The notes under the pieces: generated by a model
What the model saw: the letters and a program-made list of their open reading frames with translations, nothing else
The model's database searches: none
Told to the model about the DNA's origin: nothing
In this document: positions 12,670 through 23,653 of the stretch, piece by piece
How positions within the stretch are numbered: the stretch's first letter is position 1
Layout of the letters: each line of letters begins with the position of its first letter
NCBI RefSeq assembly: GCF_021134715.1
Contig: NC_060022.1
Coordinates: forward strand, 67,001 to 131,000
Reading direction: 5' to 3'
DNA: 64,000 nt
From: Daphnia pulex
Taxonomy: Eukaryota > Arthropoda > Branchiopoda > Diplostraca > Daphniidae
Translations under genes and position numbers: made by a program

Positions 12670-12774
12670 CCTAACCTAACCTAACCTAACCTAACCTAAC
12701 CTAACCTAACCTAACCTAACCTAACCTAACCTAACCTAACCTAACCTAACCTAACCTAACCTAACCTAACCTAA
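12670..12774 (-). repeat. Interstitial telomeric array, (CCTAA)21 = (TTAGG)n on the minus strand
   Basis: There are 21 consecutive perfect CCTAA units over 105 bp, flanked by degenerate CCTATCCTATCAAAA on the left and CGATTC on the right. TTAGG is the ancestral arthropod telomere repeat. Genes continue on both sides, so this is an interstitial array and not a chromosome end. The absence of mismatches suggests a recent origin or ongoing homogenisation. Confidence 0.95.
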
Positions 12775-12825
12775 CGATTCAACCATGTTTGCTAATTAAA
12801 TACACAACCGGTGGGGGCTGTTGTC

Positions 12826-12839
12826 GGGGGGGGGGGGGG
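12826..12839 (+). repeat. Poly-G run (14 G)
   Basis: A homopolymer of 14 G lies 50 bp from the telomeric array. Its length is probably unstable and may be a sequencing or assembly uncertainty. Similar G or C runs occur at about 31010-31025, 33200-33218 and 50481-50492. Confidence 0.8.
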
Positions 12840-12910
12840 ACAAAGTCGCGATCCTTTGAAGTTTTTATTTAGCAAAAAAACTGTATCTTAAAATTTGAGA
12901 CATGTATATA

Positions 12911-12982
12911 TCCCATATGGTCTAGTGGCTAGGATACTTGGCTTTCACCCAAGAGGCTCGGGTTCGATTCCCGGTATGGGAA
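12911..12982 (+). tRNA. tRNA-Glu (anticodon TTC)
   Basis: These 72 nt fold as a full cloverleaf. The acceptor stem TCCCATA pairs with TATGGGA (12975-12981), with A as discriminator. The anticodon stem CTTGG/CCAAG encloses the loop CTTTCAC with anticodon TTC at 12944-12946. The T arm carries CGGGTTCGATTCCCG, the internal B box, and the A box is TGGTCTAGTGG. There is no intron. The only T run downstream is a short TTTT at 12987-12990, adequate for RNA polymerase III termination. Confidence 0.95.
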
Positions 12983-13565
12983 AACCTTTTAAAATTTTTA
13001 ATCTTATTTTCGCGAATAACGAAATTTATTGTCCATCATAGGTTTACTTCAAATAAACGTGATTTAAGAGTTTAACACATCGTTTTAAATGAACAAACGT
13101 CAATTACATAAAGTAAGAATAAGAAATATTGATTTTTGAAAATGAGACGTAAATATTTTCAGAGTAGATTTTGATTCTCTATCCAACTTTTATTAATATG
13201 GAATTCAGCAGTGCGGTGTGGGACTTGCGTGCTACATGGATATATGATATTTCTCATACATAGGGTGATATCGGTTTTTTTTTAGAGATATTTTGAAGAC
13301 TTCTTGCGCAAGTTAACGATAGAGGGCACAAGAAACCAAAACATAGAATTTTCTAGATATGTCGTCTGCTGCTTGTTACGCCGTCAAACGTATCGCGTAA
13401 TCTGAAACGTTGTTACATCATTTTTCAGTCAAGAAGCATAGGATTTGTCCGATTGTTTCACATCCATTTATAAGGTAGAAGTCAAGTAGTCAACTAAATT
13501 TAAATATATTTCGATCAACTAATGTACCTTTCATCCAAGAACAGGGACATTGTGTAAGATTTAAA
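12983..13565. other. Spacer and upstream region of the GHITM gene
   Basis: AT-rich sequence with no coding chain. The right part presumably holds the promoter and 5' UTR of the GHITM gene, whose ATG is at 13566. Confidence 0.4.
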
Positions 13566-15072
13566 ATGCTGTCGGCCCACGTTGTTCGATTTGGTTTGAC
13601 CAACTTTGTTGGTAAAACTTCCATGCGTCAAACAGCTGTGCTTTTCTCAAAGCCCAATGCCTACAATGCTACTTTCAGACAATTGTCCAACCAGACTCGC
13701 AATAGTTTCACCCGTAGAACAACTAGATCACGAACTCTAAAAGAAATCGTCACAGCTCCAGCTGGAGAAGGAGGTAATCATTACATTTGGAGACTTTTAG
13801 AATTGCATTCATTTTAAAATGTTGTGTATTTCTGTTACAGCTTTTAGTCTTGGAAAGGGATTAGTTTTGGGGGCCTCAGGACTTGGTCTTGGTGCCCTTT
13901 GCTTCTATGGGTTAGGGTTTGGTTCTCAACCTGGAGCCATTGATAGATCTGTGTAAGTTCAGTGGTTGGTGTCATAAATGTTTAGTTTCTTTTGCATTTA
14001 TATTGTTTCATTTCATCCTTTCCAGAATGTGGCCTGAATATGTCAAAGAAAGGATTCGATCGACATACATGTACTTTGGAGGTTCTGTAATGCTGACTGC
14101 TGCCTCAGCTGTTGCTTGCTTTCGCAGTCCACTAATTATGAGAGTTGTCGCAGGAAACTCTATGATGGTGAGTTTTGATTGATACAATGTTATAGAAGAG
14201 CTAGAAAATGCAATGGTATGGAACTAATAATTATATAATATCTTTCCTAATGTTAGGTAATGTTGGGTTCCATTGCAGTCATGATTGGTACGGGGATGCT
14301 CGTCCGAAGCATTCCATACCAACCGGGTTTCGGTTCCAAGCAAGCGGCATGGGCCCTACACTCAGCAGTCATTGGTGCAGTTATTGCCCCGATGTGTTTC
14401 CTGGGTGGTCCATTGCTTCTTCGTGCAGCAATGTAAGTTCTTTAATGCTTGCATTTCTTCTACATCTTTCAGTGCGTATTGTGTTTGTTTAGGTACACTG
14501 CCGGAATTGTTGGTGGCCTATCAACGGTTGCTGTTTGTGCCCCGAGTGAGAAGTTTTTGAACATGGGAGGACCCTTGGCTATCGGTTTTGGAGCCGTTTT
14601 TGCTGCATCCATTGGAAGTGAGTCTATTCCCCCCTTTGTTTTTATTGTAAAATTTCGTTTCATTATGTCTTTTTTTTCTTTCCTAAGGTGCATTTTTGCC
14701 ACCTACTACGGCCCTTGGAGCTGGACTCTATTCTATTGCTCTTTACGGTGGACTGGTAATTCATTTTAAACCAATAATGACATTTTGAACCGTTACTCTT
14801 AATCAAAATTTCTTCTGTTAGGTTCTCTTTTCAGCCTTCTTGCTTTATGACACCCAAAAGATTGTAAAAGCTGCAGAAGTTCACTCCCCCTATGCTGCTC
14901 GACCTTTTGATCCAGTCAATGCGTAAGAACTATGGTTTACAGTACGCCCAATCAGTTATTAATTACAAATTTTCAATCATTTTTTAGTTCCATTTCGATC
15001 TATATGGACACGATCAACATCTTCGTTCGCATTGCCACCATCCTTGCTGGAGGCGGAAACAAGAGACGTTAA
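13566..15072 (+). CDS. GHITM: Growth hormone-inducible transmembrane protein (GHITM/TMBIM5), mitochondrial
   Basis: Eight exons: 13566-13773, 13841-13952, 14026-14167, 14257-14432, 14493-14617, 14688-14755, 14822-14922 and 14988-15072, totalling 339 codons (338 aa). The first ~65 residues are basic and Ser/Thr-rich with few acids (MLSAHVVRFGLTNF, RRTTRSRTLKE), as in a mitochondrial presequence. About seven or eight hydrophobic segments follow, with the BI-1/TMBIM features AFLLYDTQKIV and ISIYMDTINIFVRIATIL. The C-terminus is GGGNKRR. Family members sit in the mitochondrial inner membrane, support cristae structure and act in Ca2+/H+ exchange. The length is close to the human protein (~345 aa). 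No lesion is seen. Its 3' end faces the bestrophin gene on the opposite strand. Confidence 0.93.
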
Positions 15073-15385
15073 ATTACGGTATCGAAGAATTTCTTTATTT
15101 CCACTTTGGCCCTGTGCGTTTCCGAATTTTTAAACGGCGTAATGAAATTAAAATTTTTGTTTAAAACAGAATTTTATCTTCAATTGAAAACCGATGCCGT
15201 TCAAATAGTTGCATCTTAATTGCACTCGCTTCTCACATTAGACAAGTTATATCCGGAAAACTGTAAAATTGAAAGGAAATATAAGAATTATTCCTTTAAT
15301 TTACCAGTTCAAATATTTGTCACTACGAGGCAAAATCATTTGGCGCATAGAGTCCGTTGATAGCGTTAAAAGGGGTTCTCTTTTT

Positions 15386-17112
15386 TTACAGTACAGTTTG
15401 TGGACGACTTGCAAAATTTGGAAAAAGATCTCGTAGCTTTTGATTGTAAATGACCTTCAGCCTTATGGAATCCTGTTTTTAAACGTTTGACAGTTGATTT
15501 CCACAATTTCTGTTTAATGGTAGTTGTGATAACTGTTGGTACAATACCTCGATGTGTGATTGTACGAGCTGTTTGACATTGATATCGTCTTCGTCATCCC
15601 CGAAAGGATCGACTGCAGCTCTCCCAAAACAAAGCCAGGCAAAGTAAATGAAGAACTGCGGATGTTCATTAACGAAACGAAAGAATGTTGTGTGGTTGGG
15701 TGAAAGGAAACGAACGTCATTAGTTTCTTAATTACCTGCAGTCCGGGCATGAGTGGGATGTAGGCAATCATAGCATTAGAAAGGGGTGCTTCTTCTTTGC
15801 TAAAATTTCGAGCCATCAGTGTGATGCAACCGAATCCATAGACCGCTAGAATGACAGCCTAAATAAAGGGAAAACTGAAATAGATTTCACATTTGGGTGA
15901 AAGGGTAAACCGCACCTGAATGAGAGCTGGCGAAATGTTTTGTGTGGCAAATTTGATCGTATTGCCGCAACTCTTTTTGAATGCCATTACTACATCCACG
16001 TTTCTCATGTAATTTATTTCGGCAAAGTATTGACCTTTTAAAAATGTCTCCTTCAACAGCAGCAATATCCCTTAAACATATTTGCAATAGATTTCACTCG
16101 TCATGGCTAATGGAGGAAAGCACTTAATTCTTACAATCTATAACAACCAGAGGACGTGGTGTATTCGGGTTAGTCAATTCTGGATTTTCCATGATCTCCT
16201 TCTCTTCTTGTGTTAACAATCCTTCGTTAAGCGACAAAAGTTAAATTAAAAACCGAAAAATAGCTGATAAAGAACCAATTCTTTTCACATCACCTGCAGT
16301 TTGTAACGACGCAAGATCTGGATAGATCTTAGACAGAGGTTTGCAAACGAGGCGAAATGTAAAGACCCATGATAGGATTTGCCACCGAGCGTACTGTTCG
16401 ATAATCATGGGCCCCTTTGAATTTTTTGATTGCAAATTTGAGGTTATTTTCAACTTGAACCTATCGAAGAAATCTCTTCACCTCTGGTAAATCTGGTTTT
16501 AATGATAGGATGAACATGGTAATTGACTTGGCCGTTCCAGGTATCGTGATTTGCATATTAAATAGGCGCTGCATAGTTGTTGACGTGAAAAATCCCAGAA
16601 CAATCATTATGTTGAGACTGCGGGAGTAGCCAGTGCTAAGTAAATTAAATCAAATCGTTGTTATTTCCTAACATCCTATTGATTTAGAAACCATCTGAAC
16701 CTTTTTTAAATTACCAATGTTCTGCTAGTACCCTAAAATCCCTATAGGAAACACAGGAAAATGTTATCAGTAAAATCTTGCGGAAGAATTTTTTATTATA
16801 CTTAGATTTTACTTTTTCCCATCTTCATTGAGGATGAACTGATAGAGGATGCTTAGCGATACATAGACTATTGCATAGATGAGCATATGTTTCCAAATGA
16901 GTTGATATACACTTCTTTTCCATCTGTTAAACAATTGGACTATAGTATTCATTTTGAAAATTATTATTTTCAAAATGATTGCCGTACCTGAGGAGAACTG
17001 ATTTGAATCTTCCGCCGAAACGGTAAATGCCATGAATATCTGTTTTTACCGCTGTTCCTTCAGAAATCGAAGTCATTTTGATAAATTCCGACGTAGTTGA
17101 ATTGTTATTCAT
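15386..17112 (-). CDS. Divergent bestrophin-family protein, copy A
   Basis: Ten exons (right to left): 16988-17112, 16813-16923, 16715-16741, 16482-16635, 16294-16414, 16135-16221, 15916-16070, 15736-15858, 15548-15655 and 15386-15472, totalling 366 codons (365 aa). Bestrophin hallmarks are WKRSVYQLIWKHM near the N-terminus (compare WRGSIYKLLY in classical bestrophins), the first TM IYAIVYVSLSILYQFIL, SCGNTIKFATQNISPALIQ leading into AVILAVYGFG, and the acidic Ca-clasp-like VDPFGDDEDDINV. Bestrophins form pentameric Ca2+-activated anion channels. Where classical proteins have IPVTFVLGFYVTLVVNRWW around the pore neck, this has LNIMIVLGFFTSTTMQRLF, so gating or selectivity may differ. There is no long C-terminal tail. 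The start is provisional: the frame stays open to a GTG at 17163, and an upstream exon could exist. It forms a tandem pair with copy B. Confidence 0.8.
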
Positions 17113-17934
17113 GTTGTCAGCCGAAGATTTTGAGTCCAAGTAGGAAATTGGTGGGTAATGCACAACTAAGGGATGTGTAAACTTGCGAGGAAAACACTTA
17201 AATAAGTTTCAACAGTTTGATTAAACAAGGGACACTCTACTACCGCCGATTTCTTCCAGCACAATGAGGAGCGCATCGCTCTAGCATAGCGATTTCAGAC
17301 CGGCGAAAGGAAAAAAATAAATAAGAGAAGACGAAATAAGTAATGCAATTTAAAGGGGAAATTGTATCGTAAAGATATAATGAATAGGGCTCTATTCGTA
17401 GGGTATTGTCGCCATCACACATGTACAGTATAGCTGCTCCAGTTCTCACAAAGAATGGCTTCGCGGACGGAAAAGCAAATAGGGTATGCGGTCAGTGGAA
17501 CTCCTAATTCAAGTCTACTAAACTCTGAGGGGTTCCAACATAAAATTTAAAAAAATCCGCAAAGAAGAATTAGTTACAACTTACTACTAGTATGTATTAT
17601 ATATTTTCTTTTTTTTTTAATTGACCAACCAGAATGATGCGATACGTTATTGAAAACATCATTTTTCTTTATGTTATCGCACCATTAATCTATTCGAGTT
17701 TATTCAAATTTAAAAAATTGGCGGTATAAGAAAGTAAATGAAATGTGTATTTTCCCTCCAGTCCGAAAGTATTTGCGTTTAGTTTGTAACTAGTCATAAA
17801 AATCGCGGGCTATGATCAAGACTAAAAAAAAAAAACTAAGTGGGAAACGAATATGTTTGAGGTTTTGATTATTTGATTGAGAAAATATTGTCCTCCGTTA
17901 TGTAATATACATTGTCGACGCTGTGTAGACTGCC

Positions 17935-19935
17935 TTACAACTGAGCCAAGTCATTATATTCTCTCTGAGGCTGTAAAAGTGCAATAACGTCAATTAGTTA
18001 AAAGGTTAAGCGGATACGTCCACAAAATCGGAAAAGACTTACCAAGGCAGGGAAAACATCCGACAAATTTCGATTATAAAGATCCTTCAACCTTTTTGCA
18101 TTCTACGTTTTAAAATGCCAAGTTATGTACTTTAGTAATTAAAGAAATTGTAGTTGAGGAAAATTGAAAACAGTTGATTACCTCAATGTGGGATTTGACG
18201 AGGTCCTTAACATTGATATCGTCCTCGTCATCCCCAAAAGGATCGACTGCGGCTTTTCCGAAACACAGCCAAGAAAAGTAAATGAAGAACTGCGTTTGTC
18301 AGAGTTAACAAAAATATTCGAGTGCGATTATGTCGATGAATCATTCCCAGTTGATGTCGCAAATTACCTGCATGGCTGGCATGAGTGGCACGTAGGCAAT
18401 CAAAAGATGAGAGGTGGGCGCCTCCTCTTCTTTGGCAAACGTCCGAGCCATGACTGTCACGCAGCCGAAACAGTATACAGCTAAAATAACAGCCTGATAA
18501 CAATAAAATGGCGATCAGAAAAAAAGACGAGAATGGTAAAGGGTCAGTTCATGAGCGCACCTGAACGAGAGCGGGTGAAATATTCTGATTGGCAAATTTG
18601 ATGGTATTACCGCAGCTCTTTTTGTACGCCATCAAAATGTCGACATTTTTCAAATAGTTGAAATCCATGAAGAATCTTTCTTGAAGGAAGGTTTCCTTCA
18701 GCAGCAACAATATCCCTTTATGGATTTATGGAATTGGATTATTAAACAAATGTAAGTAAGCCATGTAAGTATTTTGCATGCGATAATTATTTGGCGCAGT
18801 GTCTTACAGTCGATAACAACAAGTGGCCGAGGGGTGGTTGGGTCGGTCTTGTGTGGGTCCTCCAAAACATTTCTCTCCTCTTCTGTTAACAAACCTAATT
18901 GGTAATAAAAGTGAAAGGAAACTTGTTCATTCTCTGTAAGGCACTTGAAAGTTGATTTCTATACAATAGCACCTGCACTTTCCAACGCAAACAGATCTGG
19001 ATATTGTTTTTTTAGTGGCCGACAAACTAATCTGAAACATAATATCCACGACAAGAGCTGCCACCGCACAAATTGTTCGATGATCATTGGACCCTGTTGT
19101 GAATAGAAATCGATAATCATGATACCATCTAGTATTGTAGTTGCACTGTTTTGAATTCTTGTTTCGCTTGCCTCTGGTATATCTGATTTTAATGACGAGA
19201 TGAACAGAGTAATTGATTTGGCTGTTCCGGGAAAAGGAAAAATTGAATAATTTAAGGAATAATTCTTTAATACCCTTTTCATGTTACCTGTTCCTGGTAT
19301 CGTCGTTTGCATGGTAAACAAGCGTTGCATGGCTGTTGATGTGAAGAAACCCAGCATAATCATTAGATTGATACTCCGCGAGTAGCCGGTGCTGATTATT
19401 TGCATCAATTTAAAATTCAAAATGTAAGTGTTGAATTCATTTAAATTTAATTTTAGAATTACCAATGCTCTGCTATCACTCTAAAATTCCTTAAAAATTC
19501 AAAATAACGAGCGATAAGTTAACATGTAGCCTGTTCAAATATGTAAAGAAAAAGCCATACTTTCTTCCAGTTTCATTCAGGAGGTGTTTGTAGAGGATGC
19601 TTAGCGATATAAACACAATTCCGTAGATTATCATATGCTTCCTGAATAGGGAAATATGGATAGATGATAAGATTAACTAATGGATAAAATTAAGATTAAC
19701 TACCAAAGAAGTTGATAAACGCTCCGCTTCCATCTGTGGAAAAAGAAATGAGATAATTTCAAAACTCTTTTGATATTTTGCTTTTTAGTGGGGCGATAAA
19801 ACTATACCGGAGAAGAAGGGCTAGATTCCCAGTAAAATCATTGCCGTTGGTTTTTGCTGTCACCTTAACATCAGGAAAAACGGATGACACTTTAATAATT
19901 TCTGGCTTGTCGAAACTTTTTGAAATTCCATGCAT
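17935..19935 (-). CDS. Divergent bestrophin-family protein, copy B
   Basis: Thirteen exons (right to left): 19808-19935, 19704-19733, 19561-19641, 19463-19489, 19288-19391, 19172-19221, 18973-19093, 18808-18894, 18561-18715, 18368-18493, 18182-18289, 18043-18102 and 17935-17970, totalling 371 codons (370 aa). The order of motifs follows copy A: WKRSVYQLLWKHM, SINLMIMLGFFTSTAMQRLF, GPMIIEQFVRWQLLSW, TTPRPLVVID, SCGNTIKFANQNISPALVQ and VDPFGDDEDDINV. Most intron positions are shared, so the pair arose by tandem duplication; B has extra introns. The intron after codon SDIPE has a GC donor (GAG then GCAAGC). Expected role: Ca2+-regulated anion channel or a derivative. The pore-neck region departs from the classical sequence as in copy A. 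No inactivating lesion is seen. Confidence 0.8.
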
Positions 19936-22174
19936 CGTGTTGGCACGATTTGCGCGATGTTTCAATCGTGTTGCACGTCACGTTACGACTGATGGCTCAC
20001 GATTTTCCGAACCCAAAATGATAGATCCTTTAGCTTGCAGCGTGGGGCAAGTTTGGCCCTCATCTCACTAAAGTCTTGAGCTATTTTGTTTCTCGAGGCG
20101 TTTTCTTCATTACCCGTGTCCTTCTTTCCTTTGCTGCTTTAACTCGAATAACAAGGCCCCCTTAAAGGCTTTTGGAGATAATGATTTCACCTTACGAATG
20201 CAAAAACGAAGTGAGAACGAGTATACTTGGTATACTTTTACCGTCAGGTCAGTGACACTTACCAGCAAAGCAATACCTAGACCTAAATTGCCGTTCACAG
20301 CATCTGCTTCTAACATTTGATTTCATGTAAAAATTATTATGTAATATAGCGTTGATGGAGTTGATGAGTTTCTGTTGCTTTAGCGTAAGCGTATATTCAT
20401 ACTTTAGACACAGTATTCCAATGTGCAAGTTTTTTGTCTGTATCTTATCCAAAATTGTGAAATTCCTATAAAGGAATACGAGGAAGTTCATGCAAAATCG
20501 ATTATCTGTGCAAAGACAGTCGCATTCACAAGGACGAATTGGGTGTGGTTCATTTTTGATCAACAGAGGATTCATACCCTTCTAATTTCCCACCGAGACT
20601 CGTCAGAGACAAGAACCCTCCTCTTCGGGAAGAATTTACATGGACAATTCCAAATCAATTAAATAGTCACCAATGCCATTTGCCATTTCCTAGACTTATT
20701 TTGTCTTATTGCAAGGTTATTGCACGCATTTATAACCTAATTAGATATTAAATAGCTAATATAGTGCTACCTGTTTTTTTAGAACCCCGGATATCTTAAA
20801 TAAGCGGATAGAGGTGATGAGAGGCCGCAAGCGAATATTGTCCTTAGCAATCAAACGGTTCGCTATAACGTTCAATTCGTTTCAATCAGTCAAATTATTA
20901 TTTTTTTTCTTAATCTTTAAATTCTCAGTAACTGAAATCACCTAAAAAAGTTTTCGTTGTTGTTTTCATTGCTATTATTCAATATCACTTTTTGCTGACG
21001 AGACAACTACTGGCCTTGATTCTCTAATCAGGTTCCGTATCCAAGTCACATAACAGGGTCATGTTTTTGGTTCGGATCCAGAATCGACTTTTTCTTTCAC
21101 AAACGGGGATTCCATCCGTAGCCATAAAACAACGCAGTCGAAAGGCAATTAAGTCTAAATGCGTCGTCAAGCACTTTTTGCCAAACCAAAATCTACTTGG
21201 GTTTTCTTAGAACTTTAGTTAAAGGGAGAAAACAATAAAGATTATGTTAGTATATGAAGCAACATTCAAGCTATCATGGATGAACTCTCTGATAAGGATT
21301 TTTGCGGGAAATAAATGGAAACTTGACGGCGAATGCTCAGCATTGTCTAGGCCTTTGGAGAACGACATTTATTGCATCTTGCCGCAGTTACATCACAGGT
21401 CGTAAAATTTCCTAATTTATTCAATATACGATATGGGATTTTCTTAATCGTCGCAAAGCAACGCAGATCCATATATTCCACCATATTTTGAAACGCTTGT
21501 CACAGAACGTATGCCAAGCTCTCTCTTTGCTTGATTTAATGCATTGCAATTAACGTCGTCGTACATAAAAAAAGCCGAAGGATAGAATTTCACCCAAAGC
21601 CTCGAGGGAATGGAGGGAATTCTCCGCTCACAAAGTATTATTCTTCATTTGTGTTTGTCGATTTTGCTTTCCTTTTTATTGGTGAAAGGAGGAAATAATC
21701 TTAGGTTAAGCCAACACTCTCAACCCTCATAAAGCTTTAAGAAATAATTATGTTTTTGATAGATTGCCAAATTTTCTTCTTAAATGAAAGAGATGACTCG
21801 GTTACTAGGTTTAGTTATTATATAGTTTTGGCAGAACAAAAGGCAAGAATATTTAATTTAGTTTAGGACTTAAGGTTAATTCATTTTGAACGAAAAGTAA
21901 GCGCGACATTCGGATTCTGATGAACACACATGCCATCTAGTGGTTAAAATTTCAACGTTTTGAACTCGGAAGCAGACGACGTTTCTTGACAATCTCAGTC
22001 CGGAGTTCGGTCTCTAATTCACGGGATAGTTCAAAGAAATGAAATCAAAATAACAATAATTCTTGGTATAGAGTCAAAATCAAGCATTTAGCGATCCATC
22101 TGTAATTTTAATAATTAACAATTCCATTAGTGGACTTTTGTGATTATTGTAGAATTGGATGGCCAATAGGGAAA
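19936..22174. other. Intergenic region, no supported gene
   Basis: About 2.2 kb of AT-rich sequence between bestrophin B (transcribed leftward) and JKAMP (rightward). No spliced coding chain is visible on either strand. The right end contains TGCCATCTAGTGG at about 21930-21942, ~240 bp before the JKAMP ATG. That motif core also occurs in other upstream regions of this window. Confidence 0.4.
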
Positions 22175-23653
22175 ATGGCAGACAGTCGTTTTCTCTTTTG
22201 TGTTTTTGTCTTGACAGTCATTTTCTTGAATGTTCATACGATACACGGATATTATTATGATAAAGGTAATAGACGAATCTTGTTTGATAGTTTTATGCTG
22301 TCAATTTTCTTCAATTGTATTTTTATCAAAGGCCCAGTACAAACGTTAACTAAATGCCCAGGATATTATTGTGGCCGACATCAGATTCCAGGTATCCTAT
22401 TTTCAAACATTTTTATTTGTGTGGAAACATTGAAACTTGAACTATACTTTTACTTAGCTGAAAATGGAACCAGTATATGGAGCTCTTGTGGTTCATGTCC
22501 AAGAGGTTCACGGGTCAACAGTACCTGGGCATGCTCGGATTGCAACAGTTCCCCGACTGTTTATGATTGGATGTATCTTTGCTTCATGGTAGTTGTAGGT
22601 ATGAAAACTTAATCAGCAAGTATCCATGAAAAGTTGTTGGAAATGATCCTTTTGTGTATTTAGGTTTGCTAGCACAGTGGTACAGTATAGATATGATGAC
22701 ACCAAACTCTCAGTTTTCTTGGAAAACATTTGGTACACATTTGTCTGCATTCATTGAGACTTGTCTTTCAGCTTCCATCACATTGCTGATTCATGAGCCA
22801 TTTGGTTCACTACAGTTAAAATCCTGTGCCGTGGAGCAATTATCTGACTGGTATTATTCCAAAAAAAAAAACTTCAAAGTTTGTAAATTGGTTAAAAATG
22901 AAATCGTTATCATATTAGGTACACTATTTTGCACAACCCTAATCCTAACTATGAGGAAGTTTTGCATTGTGCCCAAGAAGCTGTCTATCCATTGTATTAT
23001 AGGCTTCATCATTTTATTCATACCAGATAGTTTAATCATTTTTCCGTTTCTGCATCAAGGTACAGCATAGTTTTCATCCATTATGGACTGTCGGTATTTA
23101 TGCTATTCATCATCAGACCTTGGATGAATAGAGCGTTTCACAACAGAGGTCATTCTGCATCGAGACCAACTTATGCAGCTCTCTATTTGTTTCCTATATT
23201 AGCCTTGATCCATGGAGTTATGGCCGGATTAATCTGTAAGTTGTCCAATCTATCTGGTATGCTAATCGCTAAGGTTTTTATTCATTTAGATTACGCCTTC
23301 CCCTCCATTATAATTCTGCTATCACTCATGAGCCATGCATTTCACTTTGCCTCAAGATCCGATCAGGTAAATGATATAATTTGGCGTGTTTTTTTCTCAA
23401 TTCATTCTGCTAATGTTTGACTTGTTTTCTGTTTCAGTCGTGGAGAGCGCTACTTTACGAAACAGTTTCGTGCATTCATAATTTGGTTGTGGTCATTGGA
23501 CATTGGATGTTGCACGGTTTCGGCTTGGTGGCCCTGACGTTGTGGTTGCAACCTCAGCTGTTGGCTGGAATTCTTACCCTCGTCCCTTTACCAACTTTCC
23601 TCTACATCATTCTTTCTCGTTTCACTGATCCCGGGAAATTCCATTCCGATTAA
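22175..23653 (+). CDS. JKAMP: JNK1/MAPK8-associated membrane protein (JKAMP)
   Basis: Eight exons: 22175-22265, 22332-22391, 22458-22598, 22664-22850, 22919-22993, 23060-23235, 23290-23366 and 23438-23653, totalling 341 codons (340 aa). After an N-terminal hydrophobic segment comes a Cys-rich lumenal part (CPGYYCGR, WSSCGSCPRGSRVNSTWAC) and then TM segments, starting with YDWMYLCFMVVVGLLAQWY. NPNPNYEEVLHCAQEAVYPL and the C-terminal HWMLHGFGLVALTLW are further JKAMP-like parts. The family is a multi-pass ER membrane protein that binds JNK1 and recruits proteasome and ERAD components during ER stress. An in-frame ATG at 22130 would add 15 residues; I chose 22175 because the hydrophobic leader follows it directly. 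Length is similar to vertebrate JKAMP (~310 aa). Confidence 0.92.
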
